Below, piece after piece: positions 1 through 7,530 of a DNA stretch of 15,264 bases (positions within the stretch are counted from its first letter, which is position 1; the number at the start of each line of letters is the position of its first letter). The translations under genes were made by a program, and so were the position numbers. Origin of the DNA: Bacteroidota bacterium. Its GTDB lineage: Bacteria; Bacteroidota; Bacteroidia; Flavobacteriales; Flavobacteriaceae. Location of the stretch: positions 1-15,264 of the forward strand of contig JAEZGB010000066.1 in the NCBI GenBank assembly GCA_023437485.1, in the 5' to 3' direction. The notes beneath the pieces are model-generated. The model saw nothing but the letters and a program-made list of their open reading frames with translations, searched no databases and was not told the DNA's origin.

Positions 1-939
1 ATGCTGAGCCGTGCCATCACCCTGGCCGAAAGTTCCAATCCACAGGATTTTGAACGGGCCACCGAGGTCATTTCGGCGTGCATGCCACGGTCGGGAAAAT
101 CAGTGCGGGTTGGCATTACCGGGGTGCCCGGCGTTGGAAAAAGCACCTTTATAGAGGCATTGGGGCTTACCCTTATTGGCATGGGGAAACGAGTCGCGGT
201 TTTGGCTGTGGATCCAAGCAGTTCGGTATCAAAAGGTAGTATTTTGGGCGACAAGACTCGGATGCAGGAACTTGTGCGCGAGCCAAATGCGTACATCAGG
301 CCTTCGCCCTCGGGCGAAAATCTTGGCGGCGTGGCAAGAAAAACACGTGAGGCTGTTATTTTGTGCGAGGCTGCGGGCTTTGACGTCATCTTGATTGAAA
401 CTGTAGGCGTGGGACAAAGTGAAACGGCGGTAAGTTCCATGACCGACTTTTTCCTGTTGCTGAAAATCACCGGCGCGGGCGATGAACTCCAGGGAATCAA
501 ACGCGGCATCATGGAACTCGCCGACGCGGTAGTGATCAATAAAGCCGACGGCGGAAACCTGACAAAGGCAAGGCTGGCCCGATCTGAATTTAGCCGCGCA
601 CTGCATTTTTTTCCGCCAAGGGAGAACGGATGGCAACCCAAGGCGCTCACCTGCAGTTCAGCGAATCGCGAGGGCATTACTCAAATCTGGGAAATGATAG
701 ATGGATTTGTGCGGGAGATGACCGCAACAGGTGACTTTGCCAAAAAAAGGGCGGGGCAAAACCGGTATTGGATGCTCGAATCAATCCACTCAAGCCTGCA
801 ATCGGAATTTTTTAACCATCCGAAAGTCCAGGCAATGTTGAACGAACTTGAGCCGCGCGTTGCCAACGGCAGCCTCTCGCCTTTTACGGCCGCCCGGCAA
901 TTGCTGGATGTTTATTCGGCAACGCGTCAATCTTCGTAA
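1..939 (+). CDS. meaB: Methylmalonyl-CoA mutase-associated GTPase MeaB (ArgK family), 5'-truncated by window edge
   Basis: G3E-type P-loop GTPase that acts in the cytoplasm as a chaperone of adenosylcobalamin-dependent methylmalonyl-CoA mutase, gating cofactor loading and protecting the mutase from inactivation (family knowledge). Seen, counting from the first in-window codon: Walker A GVPGVGKST at 41-49, switch-like DPSSSVSKGSILGDKTRM at 71-88, Walker B and ETVGVGQSE around 128-141, and base-recognition NKAD at 180-183. The C-terminal helical part (about 250-312) matches the MeaB dimerisation arm. The ATG at base 1 lines up with an internal position of family members, about 20 residues in, so the true start most likely lies upstream of the window. 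Its 3' end overlaps the convergent small gene by 13 nt, leaving no space for a terminator. The mutase subunits are not in the window. Confidence 0.93.
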   Translation: MLSRAITLAESSNPQDFERATEVISACMPRSGKSVRVGITGVPGVGKSTFIEALGLTLIGMGKRVAVLAVDPSSSVSKGSILGDKTRMQELVREPNAYIRPSPSGENLGGVARKTREAVILCEAAGFDVILIETVGVGQSETAVSSMTDFFLLLKITGAGDELQGIKRGIMELADAVVINKADGGNLTKARLARSEFSRALHFFPPRENGWQPKALTCSSANREGITQIWEMIDGFVREMTATGDFAKKRAGQNRYWMLESIHSSLQSEFFNHPKVQAMLNELEPRVANGSLSPFTAARQLLDVYSATRQSS

Positions 940-1154
940 CGCGATACTTCCCGGTCATAAAATTCATTTGCCTCGGCAATAAGGCCCTCCATGATTTGAT
1001 TAAGTTCGCCTTCGTCAAGATCATCGGCATCTTCCATAAACTCGACCTCGTCGTCCTTCAAATTGATGATGAACCGGGGATAATCAAGGTGGATGATAAA
1101 AATATCGTCAGGAAAATCAGTGTTGTCGCCCAGCAGAAATTTAGGTAATTCCAT
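927..1154 (-). CDS. Small acidic conserved hypothetical protein (75 aa)
   Basis: I cannot assign a function. It has 75 residues, of which 24 are Asp/Glu and only 5 Lys/Arg, concentrated in an acidic stretch at about 34-50 (DDEVEFMEDADDLDEGE). There is no signal peptide, membrane segment or cysteine, so it is probably a soluble cytoplasmic protein with a beta-rich N-terminal half and a helical C-terminal half. Its ATG lies inside the last codons of the upstream MATE gene (14-nt overlap), which suggests translational coupling and a two-gene transcript. From memory, similar small proteins follow MATE genes in Flavobacterium, which supports a real gene; I could not check this. The 3' end overlaps convergent meaB by 13 nt. 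Confidence 0.75.
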   Translation of the reverse strand: MELPKFLLGDNTDFPDDIFIIHLDYPRFIINLKDDEVEFMEDADDLDEGELNQIMEGLIAEANEFYDREVSRYED

Positions 1155-2538
1155 TGTCGTGGTTTTTGTTTTGTAAAATTAGTTTTTTGGTAAGCTTTTC
1201 AAACCGGAAGTAAAGGAAAATTGCTGCAGCCGTAAGCCCTGCCAAAAGTCCTATCCACACTCCCACCGCGCCCAGCCGGGTGTATTTCCCCAGGTAAAAA
1301 GAAATTGGGAAACCGATGATCCAGTACGCAACGAAAGTTATGTACATGGGAACCTTAACATCCTGCAGGCCGCGAAGCGCCCCAAGAACCACCACCTGGA
1401 CCCCGTCGGAAATTTGGAAAATGGCCGCCACTACCAAAAGTTGCGAGGCAATGGCGATGACTTCACGGTTGGTAAGCAATTGGTCTACCCGATCCATATT
1501 CAGGAAAAACTGCGGAAGGTACTGGTGAAAGGCTAAAAACAACAAGGCGAACACCACTTCGATAAGCGCGGTAAGCAGGAAAATGGAACGCGCAACCACC
1601 ACCAATTGCCTGAAATCCTTTAATCCGCGCTGGTTGCCCACCCGAATCATCGCCGTCACGCTCAGCCCCATGGCAAACATAAAGGTCACCGTGGCAAGGC
1701 TCAACGCAATTTGATTGGCAGCCTGGCTGGTCTTGCCAATATTGCCGCAAAGCCAGATTGCCGCCGTAAACAGCGCCACTTCAAAAAGCATCTGCATTGA
1801 GGATGGAAAGCCGATGTTGATGATTTTGCGCAGCAGCCTTTTGCTGATGTTGCGAAACTTGAACCCCTTGAAGTATTGTTTGAGCGCCTCATGCCGGGAT
1901 AGTATTACTTGCAAAAAAACCACCATCAGGATACGGGAGATTACGGTTCCCAGTGCCGCGCCCACGATCCCCATGGGAGGAAAGATCCAAAAACCGTAAA
2001 TAAAAAGGTAGTTAAAAATAACGTGGACAATATTGGCCATGACGATGGCGTACATCGAATATTTGGTCATCGACATCCCGTCGGCAAATTGCTTGTAACC
2101 CTGGTACATTACCAGTGGAATCAACGAAAAAGCCACCCAATCCAGGTACGGCACGGCGAGAGTTATGACTTCCTGCGGCTGATTCAGGAAAACCATCAGC
2201 GGCTTGGCCATCACCACCACGGTAAATAGCGCAAAACCCAGCAGGGTGCACAGTAGTAATCCGTGCTGGAAAGCGGCCCTGATCCGGTGCGAGTCCCCGG
2301 CAGCATCGGCCTCGGCCACGATGGGCGTGATGGCTGTTGAAAAGCCAATTCCGAGTGACATCGCTATAAATATCATCGAATTGCCCAAAGACACCGCAGC
2401 GAGTTCCGTACTACCCAACCTGCCAACCATGATGTTGTCAACTATCCCGATCAAGGTGTGGCCCAGCATGCCCAAAATGACCGGATACGCCAATTTTAGG
2501 TTATAGCCAAACTCGCGTGTATAACGACTAAAATCCAT
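1141..2538 (-). CDS. MATE family efflux transporter (NorM-like)
   Basis: Inner-membrane multidrug/cation antiporter of the MATE family, which exports cationic compounds in exchange for Na+ or H+ (family knowledge). The 465-residue protein shows about 12 hydrophobic segments in two homologous halves. Family landmarks include VDNIMVGRLGSTELAAVSLG near residues 33-52, SVTAMIRVGNQRG in the second half, and the late DGVQVVVLGALRGLQDVKVP segment. The C-terminus is a short basic cytoplasmic tail. I chose the ATG at 2538 over an upstream TTG (2574) because the protein then begins MDFSRYTREFGYNLKLAYPV, typical of the family, and because an exact TAnnTTTG promoter element lies just upstream at 2553-2560, inside the longer reading. 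The small acidic gene overlaps its 3' end. The substrate cannot be told from the sequence. Confidence 0.94.
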   Translation of the reverse strand: MDFSRYTREFGYNLKLAYPVILGMLGHTLIGIVDNIMVGRLGSTELAAVSLGNSMIFIAMSLGIGFSTAITPIVAEADAAGDSHRIRAAFQHGLLLCTLLGFALFTVVVMAKPLMVFLNQPQEVITLAVPYLDWVAFSLIPLVMYQGYKQFADGMSMTKYSMYAIVMANIVHVIFNYLFIYGFWIFPPMGIVGAALGTVISRILMVVFLQVILSRHEALKQYFKGFKFRNISKRLLRKIINIGFPSSMQMLFEVALFTAAIWLCGNIGKTSQAANQIALSLATVTFMFAMGLSVTAMIRVGNQRGLKDFRQLVVVARSIFLLTALIEVVFALLFLAFHQYLPQFFLNMDRVDQLLTNREVIAIASQLLVVAAIFQISDGVQVVVLGALRGLQDVKVPMYITFVAYWIIGFPISFYLGKYTRLGAVGVWIGLLAGLTAAAIFLYFRFEKLTKKLILQNKNHDNGIT

Positions 2539-2552
2539 TTTTAAATTTGCCG

Positions 2553-2560
2553 CAAAGGTA
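2553..2560 (-). promoter_or_regulatory. Putative Bacteroidota -7 promoter element for the MATE gene
   Basis: The minus strand reads TACCTTTG, an exact match to the Bacteroidota -7 consensus TAnnTTTG. It sits 14 nt upstream of the ATG at 2538, so the 5' leader would be under 10 nt. No good TTTG -33 partner is seen 19-21 nt upstream, so this call is only moderate. It supports starting the gene at 2538. Confidence 0.4.
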
Positions 2561-2790
2561 TTGTTTACTGGCAAAAACCATTGTTATTATTTGCTCAATC
2601 TGTTAAAGAAAATCAAACCATTTTGCCAATTTTTAGCCAAAATTAGTTCGTCGGCTAAAGTTCGCAAGAATTGAAAAATGCATGACAACTCCAATATTAA
2701 CAGGATTTTACGCCAAAAACTTCGAGTGAAAATTTTAAGTGGATTTTTCGCACATTGAAATTATGTAAAAGCGATCTCGAACCCTCGTTC

Positions 2791-2798
2791 TAATTTAG
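2791..2798 (+). promoter_or_regulatory. Weak candidate -7 element for the outer-membrane protein gene
   Basis: TAATTTAG differs from TAnnTTTG at one position and lies 20 nt before the ATG at 2819. No TTTG is present at the expected -33 distance (the nearest TTG is at 2755-2757, too far away). The rest of 2575-2818 is AT-rich non-coding DNA in which I see no other structure. Confidence 0.22.
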
Positions 2799-2818
2799 CC
2801 GAAACAAAAATTTAACCT

Positions 2819-3364
2819 ATGAAAACTGCTAAGATGAACCGACTATGGACAATGGTACTCGCTCTTTTTGCGACAGCCACGATGCAGGCACAGGACGTGT
2901 TGGCCGAGGATCCGAACTATGATCAAGGCTGGAGACTGGGCCTTGGGCTTAACGGCGGAATTGTAACCGATGACCTCTACGATTGGTCACTCGGAGCCGA
3001 CGTAAGGCTGCAATATGATTTTAACCGCAGGATTTCGATCACCATGACTACCGGTTTTACAAACCTGTTTATCGGTGACAATATTCCTGATCTTGGATTC
3101 ATCCCGGTAAAGGGCGGATTTAAGGTATTCTGGTGGGAAGATTCATTCTACGCGCTTGCCGAGGCCGGTGCTGCCTTCCCAATCACCAATGATTACAGTG
3201 GAAAGGTTGATAATTCACTGTTGCTTAGCCCGGGTATCGGATGGGCAAACAAATATGTCGACCTAAGCCTTCGATATGAACATTACACTGATTTTCCGAC
3301 GGAAGATGGCGGCAACGGCGTTGGACAAGTTGCGCTCCGCCTCGCCTACGGATTCAGGCTCTAA
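2819..3364 (+). CDS. Small outer-membrane beta-barrel protein
   Basis: Exported 181-residue protein. The N-terminus is basic (MKTAKMNR), then has a hydrophobic stretch at 9-21 and a likely signal-peptidase I site after MQA (residue 24). The mature part shows alternating polar/hydrophobic strands rich in Gly and aromatic residues (for example WRLGLGLNGGI, RLQYDFNRRISITM, VDLSLRYEHYTDF) and ends in ALRLAYGFRL, an aromatic-containing C-terminal strand as expected for barrel assembly. I infer an 8-stranded OmpA/OmpW-like outer-membrane barrel of about 157 residues; the ligand or role is unknown. A second in-frame Met at residue 6 could also serve as start. The gene is monocistronic: 280 nt of non-coding DNA before it and a strong terminator after it. 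Confidence 0.82.
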   Translation: MKTAKMNRLWTMVLALFATATMQAQDVLAEDPNYDQGWRLGLGLNGGIVTDDLYDWSLGADVRLQYDFNRRISITMTTGFTNLFIGDNIPDLGFIPVKGGFKVFWWEDSFYALAEAGAAFPITNDYSGKVDNSLLLSPGIGWANKYVDLSLRYEHYTDFPTEDGGNGVGQVALRLAYGFRL

Positions 3365-3406
3365 CCCTTCTTGCCCTTAAAACACAACTAACCAAAACCC
3401 TTGAAG

Positions 3407-3434
3407 AAACGCCCCGGAACGGGCGTTTTTTTTT
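3407..3434 (+). terminator. Rho-independent terminator
   Basis: Perfect 8-bp stem AAACGCCC (3407-3414) / GGGCGTTT (3421-3428) with a 6-nt loop CGGAAC, followed by a T run to 3434. It lies 43 nt after the stop of the outer-membrane protein gene. It may also slow transcription of the convergent ABC-F gene, but the minus-strand side lacks a clean adjacent T tract. Confidence 0.88.
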
Positions 3435-3444
3435 ATGCAAATAG

Positions 3445-5079
3445 TCATTTTTCAATATCGCGCAGGCTTTCCATTTTTTTGTGCGCCAAAAATCCTTTGA
3501 TGTCTTCAAAATGTTCTTTGACGCGCTTATTGCCGAATTCAAATACCTTTTCGGCCAGGCCATCAAGAAAGTCGCGATCATGCGAAACCAGGATCAGCGT
3601 GCCGTCAAAATCGCGCAGGGCGTCTTTGATGATGTCCTTGGTCTTCATGTCAAGGTGGTTGGTGGGTTCGTCCAAAATGAGCAGGTTCACCGGTTCCAGC
3701 AACAGCTTGATCATGGCCAGGCGCGTTTTTTCGCCACCTGAAAGCACCTTTACCTTTTTCTGGATGTCGTCGCCACCAAACATAAAGGCGCCCAAAATGT
3801 TTTTTATTTGAGTGCGGATGTCTCCTACCGCAATCCGGTCAATGGTATCAAAAACCGTCAGGTCACCGTCAAGCAGTGAGGCCTGGTTTTGGGCGAAATA
3901 CCCGATCATGGCGTTGTGGCCAATTTCGACCTTGCCCGAATCGGGAGCAATCTCCTTCATGATCGCCTTGATCATTGTAGATTTACCCTCGCCGTTCTTG
4001 CCGACGAATGCGACTTTCTGGCCCCGTTCAATTACCAGGTTGGCATCGCGGAAGACCACATGGTCGCCGTAACTTTTACACAAATCCGAAACCACGACCG
4101 GATATTGCCCACTGCGGGGAGAAGGCGGAAACTTGAGCCGCAGCGCCGAGTTGTCAACCTCATCGACCTCAACCGGAACCAGTTTTTCCAGCATCTTAAC
4201 CCGTGACTGCACCTGCAGTGTCTTGGAATAGGTACCCTTGAAACGCTCGATGAATTCGGTATTTTCGGCAATCATTTTTTGCTGTTCCTCATAAGCCTTA
4301 AGCTGGTGGGCACGACGGTCTTTCCGGAGTTCCAGGTAATGCGAATACTTCGCCTTGTAATCGTAGATGCGTCCCATGGTGACCTCAATGGTGCGGTTGG
4401 TGATATTGTCAACGAAGGCTCTGTCGTGGGAAATTACCATCACCGCCTTGGCCGAATTGATTAAAAAATCTTCAAGCCACTGGATCGATTCGATGTCCAT
4501 GTGGTTGGTGGGTTCATCCAAAAGGATCAGGTCAGGTTTGCGGAGCAGTATCTTGGCCAGTTCTATACGCATGCGCCATCCGCCTGAGAATTCTGAAGTT
4601 GGCCGCGTAAAATCATCACGCTCAAATCCGAGTCCTTTTAGCACCTTTTCAACCTCGGCTTCATAATTAACTTCCTCAATCGAGTAAAATTTTTCACTGA
4701 CTTCTGACACGCGCTCGATGAGCTTCATGTAATCGTCGCTTTCATAATCAGTGCGAATCGTAAGCTGTTCATTGAGCGCATCGATTTCGGCTTTCATATC
4801 AAAGATTTCCTGAAAGGCTTTTGAAGCTTCTTCAAAAACAGTCGACTCGTCTTTGGTGAGCAGATGTTGCGGCAAATAGGCAATTACAGTATCTTTCGGC
4901 GCCGAGATACTCCCGCCGGAGGGTTTGTTTACTCCGGCAATGATCTTGAGCAACGTAGACTTGCCCGCACCGTTCTTGCCCATCAGGGCGATCTTGTCGT
5001 TTTCGTTTATCGCGAAAGAAACTTCGCTGAATAAGGTGGTACCGGCAAATTGTACCGAAATGTCATTAACAGTTATCAC
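3445..5079 (-). CDS. ABC-F family ATPase (ribosome-associated)
   Basis: Soluble ABC-F protein with two nucleotide-binding domains in one chain and no membrane segment. ABC-F proteins bind the ribosomal E site and act in translation or antibiotic protection (family knowledge). With numbering from the upstream TTG at 5103 (subtract 8 for the start chosen): NBD1 has Walker A GKNGAGKST 42-50, signature FSGGW 172-176, Walker B/D-loop LDEPTNHMD 195-203 and H-loop SHD 225-227. The charged helical linker 255-310 corresponds to the P-site tRNA interaction motif. NBD2 has GKNGEGKST 368-376, LSGGE 454-458, LDEPTNHLD 477-485 and SHD 507-509. There is no C-terminal coiled-coil extension of the Uup type. 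I chose the GTG at 5079 because the protein then begins MITVNDISVQF like its family; a purine-rich AAGGGA precedes it, though very close. It is the last gene of the 7436-3445 run, 56 nt after the GNAT gene. The subfamily is not resolved. Confidence 0.93.
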   Translation of the reverse strand: MITVNDISVQFAGTTLFSEVSFAINENDKIALMGKNGAGKSTLLKIIAGVNKPSGGSISAPKDTVIAYLPQHLLTKDESTVFEEASKAFQEIFDMKAEIDALNEQLTIRTDYESDDYMKLIERVSEVSEKFYSIEEVNYEAEVEKVLKGLGFERDDFTRPTSEFSGGWRMRIELAKILLRKPDLILLDEPTNHMDIESIQWLEDFLINSAKAVMVISHDRAFVDNITNRTIEVTMGRIYDYKAKYSHYLELRKDRRAHQLKAYEEQQKMIAENTEFIERFKGTYSKTLQVQSRVKMLEKLVPVEVDEVDNSALRLKFPPSPRSGQYPVVVSDLCKSYGDHVVFRDANLVIERGQKVAFVGKNGEGKSTMIKAIMKEIAPDSGKVEIGHNAMIGYFAQNQASLLDGDLTVFDTIDRIAVGDIRTQIKNILGAFMFGGDDIQKKVKVLSGGEKTRLAMIKLLLEPVNLLILDEPTNHLDMKTKDIIKDALRDFDGTLILVSHDRDFLDGLAEKVFEFGNKRVKEHFEDIKGFLAHKKMESLRDIEK

Positions 5080-5135
5080 GTCCCTTGGAATTAAAAGGCG
5101 CAAAGATAGTGCAGAGCAATGTAATGGCGATGTTT

Positions 5136-5657
5136 TTATTTTGGCCTCTGGGCTTCGTACCAGAGCTCGGGTTCGCCCTCATAGAGAAATGTTTCGGTGT
5201 GCCGAAGTCCGCATTTTTCAAGGACGCGTTGGGATTCGAGGTTTTTTGGCGATGTATAGGCGCAGATGGTATCAAGCTTCATTTGGTTAAAACCAAAATC
5301 CACCCAGGCCCTTCCCGCTTCAGTGGCGTAACCCATTTCCCAATACTTTGGGATAAACCGGTAACCGAGGTCATAAAAACGCGCGCGGCCATTGACGTTC
5401 TTTTCAACCTTTAAGCCGCTCCAACCCAGAAATTCACCGGTCTCCTTAAGAATTACCGCCCACCGGCCAATGCCGTATTGCCGGTACTGGTCACGCAATC
5501 CGGCGATCATGTCACGGCACTCCTCAATGGTCTTGACCGGTTTTCCGCCCAGGTAACGATGCACCTCGGGGTCTGAATCAAGCTGGAAAAATCCGCGATC
5601 ATCACTGATCTTGACTTCCCGCAACAATAGTCTTTGAGTTTCAAACGATGTCTTCAT
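5136..5657 (-). CDS. GNAT family N-acetyltransferase (RimJ/RimL-like)
   Basis: Acetyl-CoA-dependent N-acetyltransferase of the RimJ/RimL type, which acetylates protein N-termini or small amines; the substrate is not identifiable here. In the 173-residue protein the start TQRLLLREVKISD (7-19) is the typical beta1 of this group. The acetyl-CoA loop region is YWEMGYATEA at 105-114, where the usual RGxGYA has become EMGYA, and the helix NLESQRVLEKCGL at 139-151 is the conserved NxxSxRVLEKxGF element. I chose the ATG at 5657, preceded by CCAGG, rather than a TTG five codons upstream. Its first 17 nt overlap the end of the DEAD-box-like gene, so translation is probably coupled. The ABC-F gene follows after 56 nt. 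Confidence 0.88.
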   Translation of the reverse strand: MKTSFETQRLLLREVKISDDRGFFQLDSDPEVHRYLGGKPVKTIEECRDMIAGLRDQYRQYGIGRWAVILKETGEFLGWSGLKVEKNVNGRARFYDLGYRFIPKYWEMGYATEAGRAWVDFGFNQMKLDTICAYTSPKNLESQRVLEKCGLRHTETFLYEGEPELWYEAQRPK

Positions 5658-6273
5658 CCTGGGTAAAATCAATTAATGGCGCGTCCTGGTCAAGCAACTT
5701 GTCGGCGAAAAACTCAACTTTTTCAGTAAGTACCGAAGTAAAAATCACGCGTTGCACACGAGCGATGCTTTGTGATATTCTCATGATGTGCGGCTCGCGG
5801 CGGTCAGCCATCAAAAGCTGCGCGTCATCAACTGCAAAAATACGCAACCGGTTGATGTTAAAGCCGGCGGTTCCAAAAAGCTCACCGAGTTTTACCGGCG
5901 TCCCCACCAACACATCAATACCCAGCGAGATCAGGTTTTTGTCCTCGTCCAAATTGGTCTTCTCATGGGTACCAAAAATCCGAAGCCCGTTGCGGGTGTT
6001 TATTTTCTCAAAATCTTCAATAAAGGTAAGAACGGCCTCGCGGTCACGGACAAATACCAACGCGCGGGGCGATTCTTCGCCCGGCGAGGCCAGTTGCTGG
6101 ATAATCGACATGGCCAAAAGCGTGGTCTTTCCCGTTCCTTCGGGTGAGGCGATCAGGCAGTCGGCGCCACTTTTCAACAGCGTAAAGCACTCGGACTGCA
6201 TTTCCGTGGGCTCACTTAATCCAAGCGAGATTAGGCTTTCGCGAAGTTGCGGGTTTATTTTTTTCAGTTCCAT
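5641..6273 (-). CDS. Short single-domain DEAD-box helicase-like protein with degenerate motifs
   Basis: The 210-residue protein corresponds only to the first RecA-like domain of a DEAD-box RNA helicase. The helicase C-terminal domain (motifs IV-VI) is absent, and the next gene begins at once, so this is not an obvious fragment of a longer frame. Seen: Q-motif-like SEPTEMQ at 20-26, motif I SPEGTGKT at 43-50, motif Ib GTPVKL at 124-129, motif II as DDAQ at 149-152 instead of DEAD, and motif III as TSV at 179-181 instead of SAT. The substitution of the catalytic Glu and loss of SAT suggest nucleotide binding without unwinding. From memory, such short proteins recur in Flavobacterium, so I read it as a conserved stand-alone protein rather than decay. 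Its ATG overlaps the stop of the response-regulator gene (TAATG). Confidence 0.83.
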   Translation of the reverse strand: MELKKINPQLRESLISLGLSEPTEMQSECFTLLKSGADCLIASPEGTGKTTLLAMSIIQQLASPGEESPRALVFVRDREAVLTFIEDFEKINTRNGLRIFGTHEKTNLDEDKNLISLGIDVLVGTPVKLGELFGTAGFNINRLRIFAVDDAQLLMADRREPHIMRISQSIARVQRVIFTSVLTEKVEFFADKLLDQDAPLIDFTQDEDIV

Positions 6274-7436
6274 TATTTACTTGCAAAAAGGCGGACGTCG
6301 TCTTCAGAAATTTCGTTGCCGCCAAGGATGATGAGCCGTTCAATGACATTGCGAAGTTCGCGGATATTGCCCGTCCAGTCATACTGTTGAAGCAATTTAA
6401 CTGCGGGATCCGAGAATATTTTTGGTGCATTTCCCTGCTCTGAGGCGATCATCTGGTTAAAGTGGCTGATGAGCATCGGAATGTCTTCGCGGCGGTCATT
6501 GAGCGCCGGAACGCGGATCAGGATCACGGCAAGGCGGTGGTAAAGGTCTTCGCGAAAACGGCCCTCGGCAATCTCCTTCTTGAGATCCTTGTTGGTTGCC
6601 GCCACTACGCGCACATCCACCTTGATGTCCTTGTCGGCACCCACGCGCTGCACCAGTCCCTCCTGAAGCACGCGAAGCACTTTTGCCTGCGCCGGAAGGC
6701 TCATGTCGCCAATCTCGTCCAGGAAAATCGTTACCTTGTCGGCGGCCTCGAATTTGCCCGCTCGGTCGCGAACCGCCGATGTGAACGCGCCCTTGACATG
6801 CCCAAAAAGTTCGCTCTCAATAAGCTCGCTCGGTATGGCAGCGCAGTTGACCTCGATGAGCGGCGCCCCCGAACGTTCGCTTTTTTCATGCAATTGGTGC
6901 GCAACGAGTTCCTTGCCCGTTCCGTTAGGTCCGGTAATGAGCACTCTCGCATCGGTGGGGGCCACTTTGTCAATGATATCTTTTATGTGGTTGATGGCGT
7001 CGCTTTCACCTATCATCTCATAGTGGCGGCTGACCTTTTTTTTGAGGATTTTGTTCTCCACCACCAACTGTTTCTTGTCCAGGGCGTTGCGCACGGTGTT
7101 GAGCAAGCGGTTCAGGTCAGGGGGTTTGGAGATGTAATCAAAGGCGCCAAGCCTCATGGTGTTGATTGCCGTTTCCATGTCGCCGTGGCCTGAAATCATG
7201 ACCATCGGGATTTCCGGTTTTATTTTTTTTACAGCTTCCAACAACTCGACGCCGTCCATTTTGGGCATTTTGATATCACAAAGCACCAGGTCATAATCAT
7301 TGTTGGTGATTTTGTCCAGGCCGGTGATTCCGTCGGCGGCTTCGTCAACCTGGTAGGTTTCACTTTCTTCCGATAAAATCTTGATGAGCACCCGGCGGAT
7401 GGAGGCTTCGTCTTCAATGATGAGGATACGGGACAT
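6273..7436 (-). CDS. Sigma-54-type response regulator (REC-AAA+), lacking a DNA-binding domain
   Basis: NtrC-family two-component regulator of 387 residues. The REC domain (1-120) has acidic pocket E8/D9, phospho-acceptor D54 in DIKMPKMDG, S82 and K104. The AAA+ domain (about 140-370) has Walker A GPNGTGKE 169-176, Walker B FLDEIGDM 238-245, FREDLYHRL 294-302 and GNIREL 356-361. The sigma-54-contacting loop at 216-221 reads GAFTSA rather than GAFTGA. The protein ends about 15 residues after the AAA+ lid, so the usual Fis-type helix-turn-helix is missing. I infer it activates sigma-54 holoenzyme from solution or through a partner. No sensor kinase gene is adjacent. It is the first gene of a coupled run: its TAA overlaps the next ATG. 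A heptamer array lies 15 nt before its start codon. Confidence 0.93.
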   Translation of the reverse strand: MSRILIIEDEASIRRVLIKILSEESETYQVDEAADGITGLDKITNNDYDLVLCDIKMPKMDGVELLEAVKKIKPEIPMVMISGHGDMETAINTMRLGAFDYISKPPDLNRLLNTVRNALDKKQLVVENKILKKKVSRHYEMIGESDAINHIKDIIDKVAPTDARVLITGPNGTGKELVAHQLHEKSERSGAPLIEVNCAAIPSELIESELFGHVKGAFTSAVRDRAGKFEAADKVTIFLDEIGDMSLPAQAKVLRVLQEGLVQRVGADKDIKVDVRVVAATNKDLKKEIAEGRFREDLYHRLAVILIRVPALNDRREDIPMLISHFNQMIASEQGNAPKIFSDPAVKLLQQYDWTGNIRELRNVIERLIILGGNEISEDDVRLFASK

Positions 7437-7450
7437 GAGAGGAATTGAAA

Positions 7451-7478
7451 ATTTTGAATTTTGAATTTTAAATTTTGG
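7451..7478. repeat. AT-rich heptamer tandem array (4 units)
   Basis: Four consecutive 7-nt units on the + strand: ATTTTGA (7451-7457), ATTTTGA (7458-7464), ATTTTAA (7465-7471), ATTTTGG (7472-7478). It lies 15-42 nt upstream of the response-regulator ATG, so it would fall in the leader or the core promoter of that gene. The unit length equals that of the second array at 7725-7780. Confidence 0.75.
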
Positions 7479-7530
7479 GTAATCGGGTACTACAAGATAC
7501 GAATTTGTATTGTTACCTGTAAATTATCAA

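Noticed and set aside
1..939. Complete meaB gene starting at base 1
   Set aside because: The first residues align to an internal position of the family, so the ATG at the edge is more likely an internal methionine.
2539..2574. Upstream TTG start for the MATE gene
   Set aside because: The extra 12 residues do not match MATE proteins, and the exact TACCTTTG promoter element lies within this stretch.
5648..6331. Open frame on the + strand opposite the DEAD-box-like gene
   Set aside because: Low-complexity, Ser-rich translation fully antisense to a supported gene; no start signal or family resemblance.
6462..7193. Long open frame on the + strand opposite the response regulator (about 243 codons)
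   Set aside because: It is antisense to a clearly recognised REC-AAA+ gene, and its translation resembles no domain. It reflects the base composition of the real gene.
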